Of a DNA stretch of 64,000 nucleotides, positions 41,276 to 52,630 are shown one piece after another. This DNA comes from Aspergillus flavus (Eukaryota; Ascomycota; Eurotiomycetes; Eurotiales; Aspergillaceae), in the NCBI RefSeq assembly GCF_009017415.1, contig NC_092404.1:2666001-2730000 (forward strand), in the 5' to 3' direction. The first letter of the stretch is position 1; each line of letters begins with the position of its first letter. The notes under the pieces are model-generated. The model saw nothing but the letters and a program-made list of their open reading frames with translations. It was not told the origin of the DNA and did not search any database. The position numbers and the translations under genes are program-made.

Positions 41276-42202
41276 TGCTAGTAATACAGCTGGTCGCCTC
41301 ACTCATGAGTCAGACTTGACTCGCCAAGCACGGTCTTGTTGGTTATGCCCGCTGTTCAGAATCTACACTTGTCTGGTCTCCCTTCATATATGATATGTAT
41401 ACTTAGACGCATTCCTGGGTGTTATCTTGACTTGCGCTTCTACTTATTTCTCCAGGGATCAATTTTGTTCGGTCTATCATAGAATTCGCTAAAGAATTTA
41501 GCTATTTACTTGTACCTCTGGCAATGGCAAATTCATGGTCTTTCGCGACAGTGTGCGCAGAAGAAACAGGGCGCGCCACTCTCTTCCAGGTTCAAACTAG
41601 AGATTTCTGAGGCGGATGGAATGACAACGAAGGCTACCTGATGTAGAAATTGTTTTGAGAGCAATGGGATTTTTTCTGATAAATGAACTATAACTACGGA
41701 AAAGCCCAGTATGAGCAAATTTAGAACATAGGCTCCGGAATCGAAAAGCCAAAGACCATAACTTAGAAAAAAAAATAAAAAGAAAGTTAAGGTAAACTGG
41801 ATTTTTGTGTCCACAAAGAGGGCGGTATGGGTCTGGATATATCTAGGCATCATTAACTTCTGAATGGCTGCCTCCCCCTCATCCATAAAGATAATTTGGA
41901 GTGGAACATTATAATCACTGGATGCTCAGGCAGCCATATCTGGCGGTCAGCGACTGCCTGACTGACTGACAGCCCACTCGATCCTGTTCACATCCGTGCT
42001 GATAGTGAAAGAACCTCTTCATTTCTAGGCGGCATATTAGTCTGCTTTTACTGCATGGTCTAATAGACCTGCATCCTTAGATGCTCGTATATTTGCAAGT
42101 GCCAGATTCCACCAGCAAGCTTCAATCTAGAGATATTCTTCAGCTTGTTCTTTCATCATCAATTACTTGGGTCCTTCTGAACGAATCATTGAAACCGGTG
42201 CC
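41276..42202. other. Intergenic between phosphatase and F-box gene
   Basis: 927 nt. A 117-codon minus-strand frame (41533-41886) with hydrophobic stretches lies here but has no family resemblance. No supported feature. Confidence 0.4.
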
Positions 42203-43943
42203 ATGCTTCTACAACTCCCTACAGAATTGATACAACTTGTTTTTCAATACTCAACTACGACAGCCTTTCTACAGGCAGCTTTCTCTTGTCGCACGCTCTA
42301 TGCCATTGCCTCCAACTGCCGGGAGATTTTATTGCATCATCTGTATCAAACTCCCGGGCTGAATGAGGATCTTCTACCTGCCGACTCAAAGCAATTGTTC
42401 CGGGTGCTTCAAAAACGCGCTTCCCAGCAACTGTATGGTGCCCAGTTCACTGCAAGTTGCACTTGTTTCCACTTTGGGTCATTGGTCCTTGATGTCAAAG
42501 CGTCATCGCTGGCCCCCTCTGAACACCAGACCTTTGCACTTGTCTATAAAGGTCACGAGGACATTCAGCTTTTTCGCACCGAGAATGGCCAGCTTCAGCT
42601 TAAAGCTTGCTTGAAACCACAACGACTTCAACCAGGAGTAGTCGAGGTTCTAAGGACAGCCTTTGATGCAGATGATGGCCTCTATGTCCTACAACGCTTT
42701 ACATCTACAGCTGAAGAAAGCCCAGACTCAGAGCACCCGTTCATCAAACAAGCATTTAATACCTATACTAGGGGGCAGGTCTATCTCATTCGCTATTCCC
42801 TCCAGTCTCGCCAGGATCCTGTTCGCGTCTGTACGTTTCCGGACCATGCTGAGTATGAGCCTCTGGCTCTTGCCGCTGCCCACCGAGATACTTTTGCAAT
42901 CTCCTGGCAGCATTCCCGTGAAAGTGAAGAATATGAAGTAGTGCTTTATAATTCACAGAGCGCATCTAGTGCCCACAGCCTGTCAAGCGCAATAGGTTCG
43001 TTTCCCAGTTCTGCTGCTACCTACATTAGGAGAGATAGATTTTGACCAAGTTCCAGATATTGCCTATGATTCCTGTGTCCTTGTAGACTGGACCAAACAG
43101 CGTCAAAATGATGATGTACACCTCCATGCAAGATTGGCCAGTCCCCGTTTCGAATGTGAGAAAGGACCTGTGATAGACCTCGCATTCAATGATAGATCAA
43201 CCCAAATACTCTATTACCACCGAGCCCAAACTTTATATAGGTCATTCCAAAATATCGAAAGAATTAATATGAATTCTTTCCCGGTCCAGCCTACATTATA
43301 TCAGAACTCATCCCTGGTGCAGTTCTCAGATTCTTTGCGTCTTCTCTTCTCAATCGCCATCCCCTTTTACGGAACACATGCAACGCGAGTGGAGGAAAAC
43401 GGCCATTCCAGATGTCAGTGGAAATACCTTGCCTTCGGAATAGCCACTCATCGCACGGAAGATTGGACCGTCGCATGCTTGTTGAAATCCGAAGCATTCT
43501 GCTCATCTGAACATTGTGGGCATGTTCTGAACCTTGAACGCGGGCGACGCTTTCTTAACTGGACAGTAGTTGCACGACTTTGGGGCTTTCAGGATTCGAA
43601 TAATTCCCTCGGCTGTAAAGTTGCCACTTCGAAACATGGCACACGGATTGCTGTCGCTAACTGGAATGTCTTGTACATCTGGGCATTGCAACCCAGTGCA
43701 CTCATCGAACAAAATTCCAACGGATATTACCCATCTTTGCTGCAGTCCCCAGGCTCGGCAATGGTTGAACTGCGACCACTTGTTATCCCACTATACGCAG
43801 TATGCTTCAAACTACGTTTTACAGATGTGGAGGACGAATTGTTGGCTATTACAGACCGAGGGTTGATGTATTGGAATCTTGGCCCGCTAGGAAGAGGCCA
43901 AAGAAATACCGAAGAGCTACCCGCTTGGGGTGATTCGGTGTGA
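42203..43943 (+). CDS. F-box protein with unresolved C-terminus
   Basis: Likely substrate receptor for an SCF ubiquitin ligase. The start at 42203 gives MLLQLPTELIQLVFQY, an F-box helix directly at the N-terminus. The rest (about 60-555) has repeated hydrophobic strands such as GQVYLIRYSLQS, TRIAVANWNVLYIWALQP and LLAITDRGLMYWNLG, suggesting a beta-propeller. Exon 1 is 42203-42995. The acceptor of the first intron is uncertain: TTAG at 43029 would make it only 34 nt, so I prefer CCAG at 43056, giving exon 2 from 43057 and 559 aa. All candidates keep frame. The frame stops at 43943, but coding-like sequence continues in other frames to 44118, so the annotated end may be premature. Substrate unknown. 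Confidence 0.75.
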
Positions 43944-44118
43944 TCTAAGCACGCTAGGTTTGTGGGAAAGCAGCACGGCTTTTGAAGTTCTCGGTTAACA
44001 AGCTATTGTATGTACCTGATCCTACAGTGCTAATAGGAGTATCGACGAGCAGGGCACACATTTGTTAGCTGCGGTATCATCGAACATATCCATTTGGGGT
44101 ATAGAGAAAGTTCTATAG
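43944..44118 (+). pseudogene. Coding-like continuation of the F-box gene in shifted frames
   Basis: In the frame one base off from the F-box stop, the sequence reads VIRCDLSTLGLWESSTAFEV. After a probable intron (donor GTATGT near 44006, acceptor TAATAG near 44037) it reads IDEQGTHLLAAVSSNISIWG and ends at 44118. Both pieces look like the last propeller blade. No clean splice links them to the upstream frame. Either a short indel is present (the GGGG run at 43927-43930 is a candidate) or the gene has a real break, or I have missed a splice. Confidence 0.45.
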
Positions 44119-44745
44119 TCCATGTCCCGATGAGATAATACAACTGCCGTACATTAGTCCCCGATGCACTGTACGTGGCAAGCAGTCTACTTTAAGAGGT
44201 AGAAAAATATCTAACCTTCGGTGCCTGCTAAACACTATGGTACTTAGATAATAATGGCAAGGACCACCATACTAGCAGCAGTGTATTATTTCCATTTACA
44301 TGGTAAACTTTCAATATGTAAGCGTCACGGGCCAAAGGAGCGATATTGGGATGCATGATCGCAAGTCCATCGCTCTCACACGAGAGATTACCTACAATCA
44401 ACGCATGGCTAATTGATCTCCGGTCTCATGATGTAGCAGCAAAGATTGTTGTGTAAGGCAATGAATTAAGGGGACCGCTTCGAGAAATTCGAGATTCCGA
44501 AACTCTTAGCCAACTAACCGCTCGGAGATCTAGAATATAGAAGTTACTACTAAAGACAGTACGTGTGCCAAAGATTGCACATGGGTTTGTCTTAGAACCT
44601 TACGTTGTATTTCCTGATATGCTTTGACAGTTTTGGTATGTCATTCTCACTTCTTCTCACTCTCCCTCGTCCTCTTTGATGGCAGGTTCTCAGGACAAAT
44701 AATGGCAACTCTGAGTGAATAGTGGGGAGGACCGGCCAAAAAAAA
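44119..44745. other. Intergenic between convergent F-box gene and EMC10
   Basis: 627 nt of 3' flanks, moderately TA-rich. Nothing supported. Confidence 0.5.
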
Positions 44746-45424
44746 TCATTGTTCTTCTCCGCTACCAGACATAGCCAGAAATGTGATGAGGAGGAAAACC
44801 CACCAATACCTGGTAGGATGCAAGATATGTCAGCCTATTCTTGATAGAAAGGTGGATCTAAGATATACAAAGCGCGTACTTCTGAAAGAATGTTTTCTCA
44901 GCGACATCTTCAGGGTTTGTGCCATCTGGACTGACAACAACAGGGCGATTAAGATGCGGTCGAGGTCCAGCTTCGAGAGGGATGAGTTTCATAATGGGGC
45001 TTGTAGTGTTTGATGCAACGGTAGACTCGAGTAATGATAATGTCAGGGCCACTTGGTAAACTTTATTAGAAGAATCGAGATAAAGCTGAAGCATTGGCCT
45101 TTGTCCATCACTTCCTGCGATGGCAGACCAAGACGTGAGAGTCCCGGTCCATTGTTCGGGGTCGATCCCATTGGAGGTATATAGGCCGATACGCACTAGG
45201 GTTGGTGACTCAAGTTGTACCGCACTTGGAGGTGAGTAGGATATCACGTTGGACTCTAAAGAAGTTGGATCGTAGGAGACGCGGGCGAAGACCGAAGGTT
45301 CAGAAGATGTTATGGGCCAATAGAGAATATCTGTAGAGATGCGTTGAGAAGGGTATGGAGTAGTAGCCTGAGCGTATGAGTTGACGGCAGAAAGTATCGA
45401 GATTATGACGGTGGACGGGCGCAT
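44746..45424 (-). CDS. emc10: ER membrane complex subunit Emc10
   Basis: Subunit of the EMC insertase, which places transmembrane helices into the ER membrane. Exons on the minus strand are 45424-44880 and 44809-44746, giving 202 aa. A signal peptide (MRPSTVIISILSAVNSYAQA) is followed by a lumenal beta-rich domain with FARVSYDPTSLESNVISY, VRIGLYTS and WTGTLTSWSAIAGSDGQRPM. The conserved GPRPHLNRPVVVSPDG comes next. A membrane helix, YWWVFLLITFLAMSGSG, lies wholly in the second exon. The intron (donor GTACGC, acceptor CTACCAG) is needed to gain that helix. Reading through ends the protein just before the membrane. Divergent from the FGGY kinase. Confidence 0.9.
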
Positions 45425-45580
45425 GCTGAATAGATCAATGATGGTAGGAGGCGGAAGTAGAGTAGGTCGTAGACGTAATTGTGTGTAAGTGGTTGAAGTA
45501 CTCCGAGTATGTATGCGCTCCTGCAGAAAAAGGGCCCATCCGATACATGTACTGTATCTACAATACAAGTGGGTAGGTAC

Positions 45581-45589
45581 TACGGAGTA
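45581..45589 (+). repeat. TACGGAGTA motif copy
   Basis: Exact copy in the EMC10/FGGY kinase region, near the palindromes there. Confidence 0.6.
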
Positions 45590-45622
45590 TATTACTGTGA
45601 TACCAGTTCTAAGGGGATACAT

Positions 45623-45641
45623 GCTGTACTGTATGTACAGC
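45623..45641 (+). repeat. Hairpin GCTGTAC/GTACAGC
   Basis: A 7-bp perfect stem (45623-45629 and 45635-45641) with loop TGTAT. It lies on the upstream side of both divergent genes. Confidence 0.5.
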
Positions 45642-45658
45642 TCAAGGTATGTTTTTGG

Positions 45659-45674
45659 ATGTACATATGTACAT
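45659..45674. repeat. 16-bp perfect palindrome
   Basis: ATGTACATATGTACAT equals its own reverse complement. It lies 18 nt after the hairpin and could be a dimeric factor site or simply part of the GTAC-rich tract. Confidence 0.55.
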
Positions 45675-46542
45675 GCTACCTACTTACCTAAGTGTACTTT
45701 GTATAGTTAGTTACCGTGTACATCCACTGAGTAGTTTTTGATGCTGGCATGTAATTGACTTCACGGTCAGAGCGGGAATATCATAGGTACCTGGGTGCTA
45801 TCCTACCATTCCTACTAGTAGTCGCATATCAATACCGGCTGTACATACCGCTTTTGCCTCGAAAGGAGCACGCCGTCCTGTGTCTTTGAAATTAGGCCCA
45901 GTAAAGTCCATCATTTGGAGAGAATCCTGTACATACATACTTCAAGTACGCAGTATACGTATCAGGAATATTCGGTCCAAGACAGTATCAAGCTGATTCA
46001 GAGCTTCATTGGCTCTATTGTTCTGTTTCTCCACATTAAGTTGGGCTGGAGGGGTGAGGGTCAGATTAAAAACTCCTGTGGTTCATTCCCCACACTGTGT
46101 GCGTGGTTGGGATGATCCCCAGTACAGTATACTCCAAAGTATGCTGTCATACTAGGTACTAACATCTCCACTCGTTTAAGCTTCCCTGGTCTTTTACAAC
46201 CTTCCTTCCCACGCACACGCATATATATCGAAACTGAACCACAGGAAACCGAAGGAAGAAAAAGGGCGCCAAAAAGAAAGAAAAAAAGTGGAAATAAAGT
46301 AAAGTAAAAATAAAGCAAAACAGGCTGTCAGGCCTACTTTCATCCTCTATCTCTCCTAGTTCACTCCCTGAAACGCCACTCCTTCTTTTATTCTAGGAGG
46401 GAAAAGAAGGGTAGAAGCTTTTCCTGGTGAGCTCAACAAGCCTCTACAACCTGATTCATCTGACGCGTCTAACTAGAGGATTACTTTTGTCTTTGCAACC
46501 TCGATATTATTCCTTTCCTTACCGTCGCTTGCTTCTCTTACC

Positions 46543-48591
46543 ATGTCATCCATAGCACCTTCGATGCCCTACCGCCGACCGTCGCGACAGGGCTCTAGAC
46601 AGGCATCTAGAGATAGCAGAGACGACATCCATTTTCACATAGACCATTACATCGGTATCGATGTTGGCACCGGCAGTGCCCGTGCTTGTATCATCGATGG
46701 CAAAGGGGATATTGTTGGTTTGGCATCAGAGAATATTGGCCTTTGGCAGCCACAACAGGGATACTATGTCAGCTCTTTCCCCTTCCCACTTTATCTTCCT
46801 TGTTTTTGTCTCCCCGTTCCCCTTCTTGCATTTTCATTTTTCTTGCCATGTACTTTATACTATCGATGCTGAACTTATGACTGATGGTTTTTCTCAGGAA
46901 CAATCTACAAATGATATATGGCGGTGTATATGTGTAGCTGTCCAGCGCGCTATTAGCCAGCACAACATCGACCCAGAAACCGTACGTGGGATTGGCTTTG
47001 ATGCAACATGTTCGTTGTCGGTGTTCTCCAACGTTACCGACGAACCTATATCTGTGACGGGACCCAATTTCGATTCGGATCGCAATGTCATCCTTTGGCT
47101 AGATCATCGCCCGGTGGAGGAGACGGAAAAGGTTAATTCTACCAATCATAACTTGCTTCGTTACGTTGGTGGGAAAATGTCCATTGAAATGGAGATTCCC
47201 AAGGTCCTGTGGCTGAAAAATCATATGCCCAAAGATCTGTTCGACCAGTGCAAGTTCTATGATCTGGCGGATGCACTGACCCATATCGCAACTGGCAATG
47301 AGAAGAGAAGTTTCTGTAGCGTTGTTTGTAAGCAAGGATACGTCCCAGTTGGGGTGGATGGAAGTGTCAAAGGTTGGCAAGAAGATTTCTTGGCCGAAAT
47401 AGGCCTTGGGGACCTCACTCAAGAGGACTTTAAGCGAATGGGAGGTGTTGATGGGGTGGTGAGCCTTTTTCTTTGCTTCAGGTTTCTGCTGGATTATATC
47501 ATTTTATTTATGTTGACCGCTGACTGCTCCAGAACGGCGATTACCTAAGTGCTGGAGAGCTGGCTGGAACCCTTTGTGAAAAGGCGGCCTCCGAATTGGG
47601 GTTACCCTCAGGTATTGCTATAGGGAGTGGAGTCATCGACGCTTATGCAGGTTGGGTTGGTACTGTTGGTGCTAAAGTCGACCTCGGATCCGAGCAGCTA
47701 AGCTCAAATGCCGCGAAGAACGATAAGACGCAAGCCTTTTCACGCCTAGCAGCCGTTGCCGGTACCTCGACCTGCCATCTTGCAATGTCTCCAAACCCTG
47801 TATTTGTCCCTGGTGTTTGGGGCCCCTATCGTGACACGATTCAACCGGGATATTGGATGGCGGAAGGCGGGCAGTCCGCGACTGGGGAGCTCCTCAAATA
47901 CGTCATTGAGACTCACCCAGCCTTCAATCAGGCGGTCTCGATCGCTGAATCCTATAATGCCAATATTTACGAGTACTTGAACGAACACTTGAAAGAAATG
48001 GCACACGAACAGCAAGCCCCAAGTGTGGCTTACCTGGCTCGCCACTTTTTCTTCTATGGCGATCTATGGGGTAACCGTTCTCCGATTGCAGACTCGGGAA
48101 TGACTGGCTCCGTGATTGGCCTTACAAGTAACAAGTCTGTGGACGGGCTCGCTATCTATTACTATGCTACGCTCGAGTTTATCGCTTTGCAGACGCGCCA
48201 CATCGTCGAGACCATGAACAAGGCTGGTCATAGCCTTACTTCTATCTTCATGTCCGGATCTCAGTGTCAGAATGAGATCTTGGTCGGCCTCATCGCGTCA
48301 GCCTGCGGCATGCCTGTTCTTATTCCCCGGTACATCCACGCTGCCGTCTGCCATGGCGCAGCCATGTTGGGTGCCAAGGCTGCCAGTGCTGATGCTGACG
48401 GCAAAACAGAAGATCTATGGGAGATAATGGATCGGATGAGCAAGCCAGGGAAGAAGGTTGTCCCAACAAACAATGCGACTGAGAAGGCTTTGCTTGATGT
48501 CAAATACAAGGTATTTCTAGAGCAATGTTATAAGCAGCAAGAGTATCGGAGTCTTGTTGACAATGCTGTGAGCTCATGGAAGTCTACTTGA
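46543..48591 (+). CDS. FGGY-family carbohydrate kinase (YDR109C/FGGY type)
   Basis: Sugar kinase of the FGGY family. The closest relatives, yeast Ydr109c and human FGGY, phosphorylate D-ribulose. Exons 46543-46767, 46898-47458 and 47533-48591 give 614 aa. The N-lobe begins YIGIDVGTGSARACIID (ATP phosphate-binding loop). GFDATCSLSVF and WLDHRP follow, the latter with the Asp expected at the sugar site. The C-lobe has GSGVIDAYAGWVGTVGA, VAGTSTCHLAMS, GYWMAEGGQSATG and MSGSQCQNEIL. WLDHRP and GGQSATG fit the ribulokinase group rather than glycerol or xylulose kinases. The first intron uses the unusual donor GTCAGC and is 130 nt. Substrate is inferred. Convergent with the antiporter gene. Confidence 0.9.
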
Positions 48592-49038
48592 AGTTGACTT
48601 TGAAGTCTATGGCCACTTGTGTTGCATTTATTACCTCTCCCGGCGGGTGAATCTTCGGGAGCGACTGCTTAAGCCAACTTCTTTCAGGGTGTACGAAGTC
48701 CCTCCAAATGGTTTACTGCATAGTGGGATCGATCGATGAACATGAACGGGGTATGGTAATAGTATAGCTATTTTGGGTTATAGTTACAATTCAAAGCGCG
48801 ATTGAAATGAACCCTCGAGTTGCTTTCACATAGGTAAATGGGCATGGTCTAATAAAGTAGTTGACTAGAATGAGTCCTTGGAAATCTTTAGTATTAATTC
48901 CTGGTTTCTATGAACGCAGGACATCTACGTTGAAGGTAAATGCTTTACAAAATTCAAGCGCCAAGGTTCAATGAAACGGATATCTGCAACCCTTAGAGCC
49001 CTGCGAAACCGCGCTCTATTCACTTGCCGGATTTGCAA
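48592..49038. other. Intergenic between convergent genes
   Basis: 447 nt of 3' flanks. Nothing else seen. Confidence 0.5.
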
Positions 49039-52000
49039 TCAATAGGCCATGCCACTCTTTGACCTACCGAGAGTGTGAAATGTTTGGGAGGTGCCAAGCG
49101 CCAATGTGTCGAGGCGATCGACACCCATGACGTCCATGTTGCTGTAGCCAGACAAGTAAAAACCAATCACAACGACAAGATATGTGAGGACAAGGATAGA
49201 TCCTTTGAAGTAGTTGCTCTTCCCTTCACCGTAGACATAGGATAGGAGAAAGACACAAAGTATTACTGAAACCATGTCCCATTGCGGGAAAATAAGGCTA
49301 AAAGCGATTAAGTTTCCCGTTAGATTTCTGATCCTCTCCGAGCAGCTTTAGGGATAGATTTGAACATACTTGAAGGTGTGAGTTAGAAGTTCTGCGGGAT
49401 CAATCAAGCGTTCATAAATAGCGCTGAACAGTACCAGGGCTGGAATCTGGAGAAGGCAAACCTGCAAGGCGTAGGCTGAACCGATCTCCATCGACAAGGC
49501 TATGTTCCCATTCATGGCGAAAGAGATGGCATTCTATAATATTAGAAGTGAGCCATCACATTTATTGAGATTGAGGTTGACAGATAAGACATACCAAGAA
49601 CTCCGTCGTGTTGGGGACTAGAGCAAATAGTGTGATTCCAAGGAACTTTTCATCAATGTCAACACTCTCCAGCACCACATCTACGGTGTTCACAAGAATT
49701 TCAGCAATGATTGCATAGAAAACGGTGGCTCCTAGAAGAATGATTGAGCTCCTAGCCTTGCTCCAGTTTGGTGCATCATGCCCGCCACTGGTTTGGCCGT
49801 TCTCGAGTCCAATATCATCAAGCTCCTCTACTACCGCCTTGACTGGGTCAGTGGATCCTCTGTTACTATGGCGTGCTGGGGTCTGTTGAACGGATAATTT
49901 TCGGGTTCGTGCTGCATCGCGGGCAGCAACTGCTGCAGCAGTTGCTGCAACTTCTGTTACCTGGCGCATCAGATGCTCATTCTCTTCACCCGACAACCCC
50001 CTAAAACGGCCAAACCCCGAGTAATCCTCATCGCCCTCCCCATGCGGAGGGACAAGGTAGGGCGTGTTTGTATCACGCGTCGAGCTTGACTCCAGCTGCT
50101 CTGCGCCGGACTCGAATGAATTTTCGGACAAGCCGATATGCTTCAGGGACTGTCCTAGGATACGTCTGTACAATTGAGAATCTCTAACGGAACCCTTTGG
50201 ACCTGGACCAGCGTTTGCACCAGCAGCCGCTGGTGGCCCGCTCTGGAGGAGGTGCCTTGGCTCGTAAGGGCCGTGCTCCTGGACGACAGCCGCCGCTTTC
50301 TTCTCTTCAATTTCTGTAGCCCATATGAGGGCAGCGTGGGTTCTAAGCGTAAACCATAAACCAATGATATACGATAGAAACAGAAATAAAGCCGCAAACC
50401 ATGAATAAGGCTTTACAGCCTTTCGAAAAAAGCTATCATTAACAGCAGGGACCTGAGAGAAGTAACAACGACGGCAATCACTACCGCCCGCATCTATCGT
50501 GCTGAAGCAGGGGCGACAGTTTAATTCATGCTGATTGCCAAATGAGAAACAGGATCCAATCAAGAGAGTTAGGCGAAAACTTACGCTGCCATAAATTTGA
50601 TAGAACAGTGTGGGCCCGAAGGCAGCAATCACAGCGAACATAAGCATCGTAGAGGTGACACCGGCTGATTTAACATTAAACCTCTGTGTTTTACGCTTGA
50701 TGGCTCCAAAGCACATAGATAATCCAGGGAGAAACAGGATGCCTGCGAAGATACTACCTATGATACTACCTTCAACAAGCTGGCCTTTACCCTCGGTTAA
50801 AGCAACACAGTACAGGTAAACCTCGACCACCGTTGAAAAGAAAGCGTTAACTGCAGCACCCATACCCATTGAGGATTGTGCGGAGATCGAAGCGACGGCC
50901 TGTCCAATGAAATAAGCCAGGGGGATGATGGAAACAAGGGCCAGGGTGAAAATTAAGCCCGGGTGAGTCAAGGAGTTTTGAACACCTAGAGTTTTTTCCA
51001 AAAAGAAGTAGTCAAAAATCACAAACAGTACAACACCGAGAAGATTGATCAAGAAGATGTTGGTGCCGCCAACCGTGTATTTCCAGTACCTTAACCCGGC
51101 GGCGCGATAGGTGCATAAAAGAATAGATGAAGAGGAGTTTGGGCTTAGCCGTGTATATGAGGTATCAGAATGGTATGAGAGAGCGAGGGGATGACGACGA
51201 AGATGATCAAATAATATAATGGTCACGCGTCCCATTGGAATCCAGAAGACCAGCAACCAGCAGAGGAGAGATACCAATAGCATCAAAGGTCCCACGAGGA
51301 AATAAAAAAAGACAAAGAACACGACACGACCAAGGGTCCACTCGCCACGGCCAAACAAACGTCGTTTATGATGACCTAGAGGACTATCGTGTGAACTGGC
51401 TCTTTGGGTCCGTCCCAGCAGACTGTCCTGTTCACTGGCCGAATCAATGCTATTTCTTCTTCTGCCCACGAGGGATCGGCCACGGCGAGGGCCAAAGAAC
51501 AGCCTTCCATGTTCTAGGTCACCGTTCTGCCATTGTTCATACTCGCTAATGCTGCGGCCTTCGCCTTCATCTTCCTCTGCGTAATTCTCATCGGTGTCAA
51601 GACGGACAAACGATCCGAACGGGTATATCAGGTACCAAGAGAGGCCGGAGAAGACTTTCCCATATTCCACAGCACTTGGAGAGTACGCGAAGATGAAGCA
51701 GGCGACAGAACCAATAAGCGCAGCCAAAGCAAGCCACCATCCGAAGAATGCCGTCCACAATAAGTTTGTTAGGAACAGCATGGTCCCTACTCGACCGCCA
51801 GGTGACGAATGAATATCACCTTCAGCGGTCTTCTCCACTGAACGACTCTTTTTGTATAGGGCAGGTTTCCATAGCCTTATTCCAAAAGGATGCGTTTCAT
51901 TGATAGCCTGCTGCCGATCCTTCAGTGTAAAACTTTCCGCATCGCTGACGTCCTCGTCGTTATTGTCATTACTATCTTGGCTTCCACCCTCAGAGTGCTG

Positions 52001-52630
52001 AGAAGAGGTGCCATTTCCGGCTACTTCCAAGCTAGATGCTGGTAGAACGGTGTTCTCATCTTCATTGTCCGCAGGATCTGCTCGTGTCAGAGGATTGATG
52101 CGAGCATTGATTCTTCTCCTGAGGCTCGAGCTTTGCTTTCGTAAAGGGCGCATCCTTGGTGAATTCTGAGGATTCGTAGCCTGTTGCTTAGCGATGTCTT
52201 CCTCAACTTCTTGTACATCATCATCAGTAGAGAACTCCTGACCCTTATGGGGTATCGTCCGCTTAGAGGACATGCGACGCGTGACGGATGGTTTCCTTGG
52301 TTTGTCGGATTGGGTTACCGTTGATGGCGATTGAGACGGAGGGATGCGGTTCGAACTCTCCGGTCGACTTTCGTCCAGGCGTGAATCAGGCTCCTCCCTT
52401 TCTGAGGGTTCTAAAGTACCTATAAGAAACACGTAAGTGGTCCGAATTAGTAGCCCCAGCGACCAACATAAGAACGCACCATAGGATCTTCGTTGTTGTC
52501 CCGTAACCCTTGACTGGCGGACGGTTCCACACAGCATATTTTCATTGCTTATATTTGAAGGCAACCGCGCAGACGTTTCTGGTTGAAACGAAGGGGAGGG
52601 GTTGCCATCTCCTCCTTGATTTCCAGACAT
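49039..52630 (-). CDS. vnx1: Vacuolar cation/proton antiporter, Vnx1 type
   Basis: Member of the CAX-type cation exchanger family, close to yeast Vnx1, a vacuolar Na+/K+/H+ exchanger. Exons on the minus strand are 52630-52480, 52419-50585, 50530-49595, 49533-49370 and 49297-49039, giving 1,114 aa. A long Ser/Pro-rich cytosolic N-terminus (about 1-270) is followed by membrane helices. The first exchanger repeat carries a segment around GMGAAVNAFFSTVVEVYLYCVAL. A large hydrophilic loop (about 740-920) follows, then the second repeat with LFALVPNTTEFLNAISFAMNG. Each repeat carries the acidic residue in a helix expected for the cation site. Introns 1 (60 nt) and 2 (54 nt) have no stop and are multiples of three; intron 1 would encode a hydrophobic stretch if kept. 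Divergent from RPT6. Confidence 0.9.

Larger units (their letters stand above)
45425..46542. promoter_or_regulatory. Divergent EMC10/FGGY kinase region rich in TAC/GTA palindromes
   Basis: 1.1 kb promoter region. The part at about 45480-45720 is unusually rich in GTAC/TAC words and holds a hairpin, a 16-bp palindrome and a copy of TACGGAGTA (45581-45589). No coding frame supported. Confidence 0.5.

Noticed and set aside
41533..41886. Minus-strand frame of 117 codons with hydrophobic stretches
   Set aside because: No family resemblance; hydrophobicity comes from T- and A-rich runs; the C-terminal part lacks coding character.
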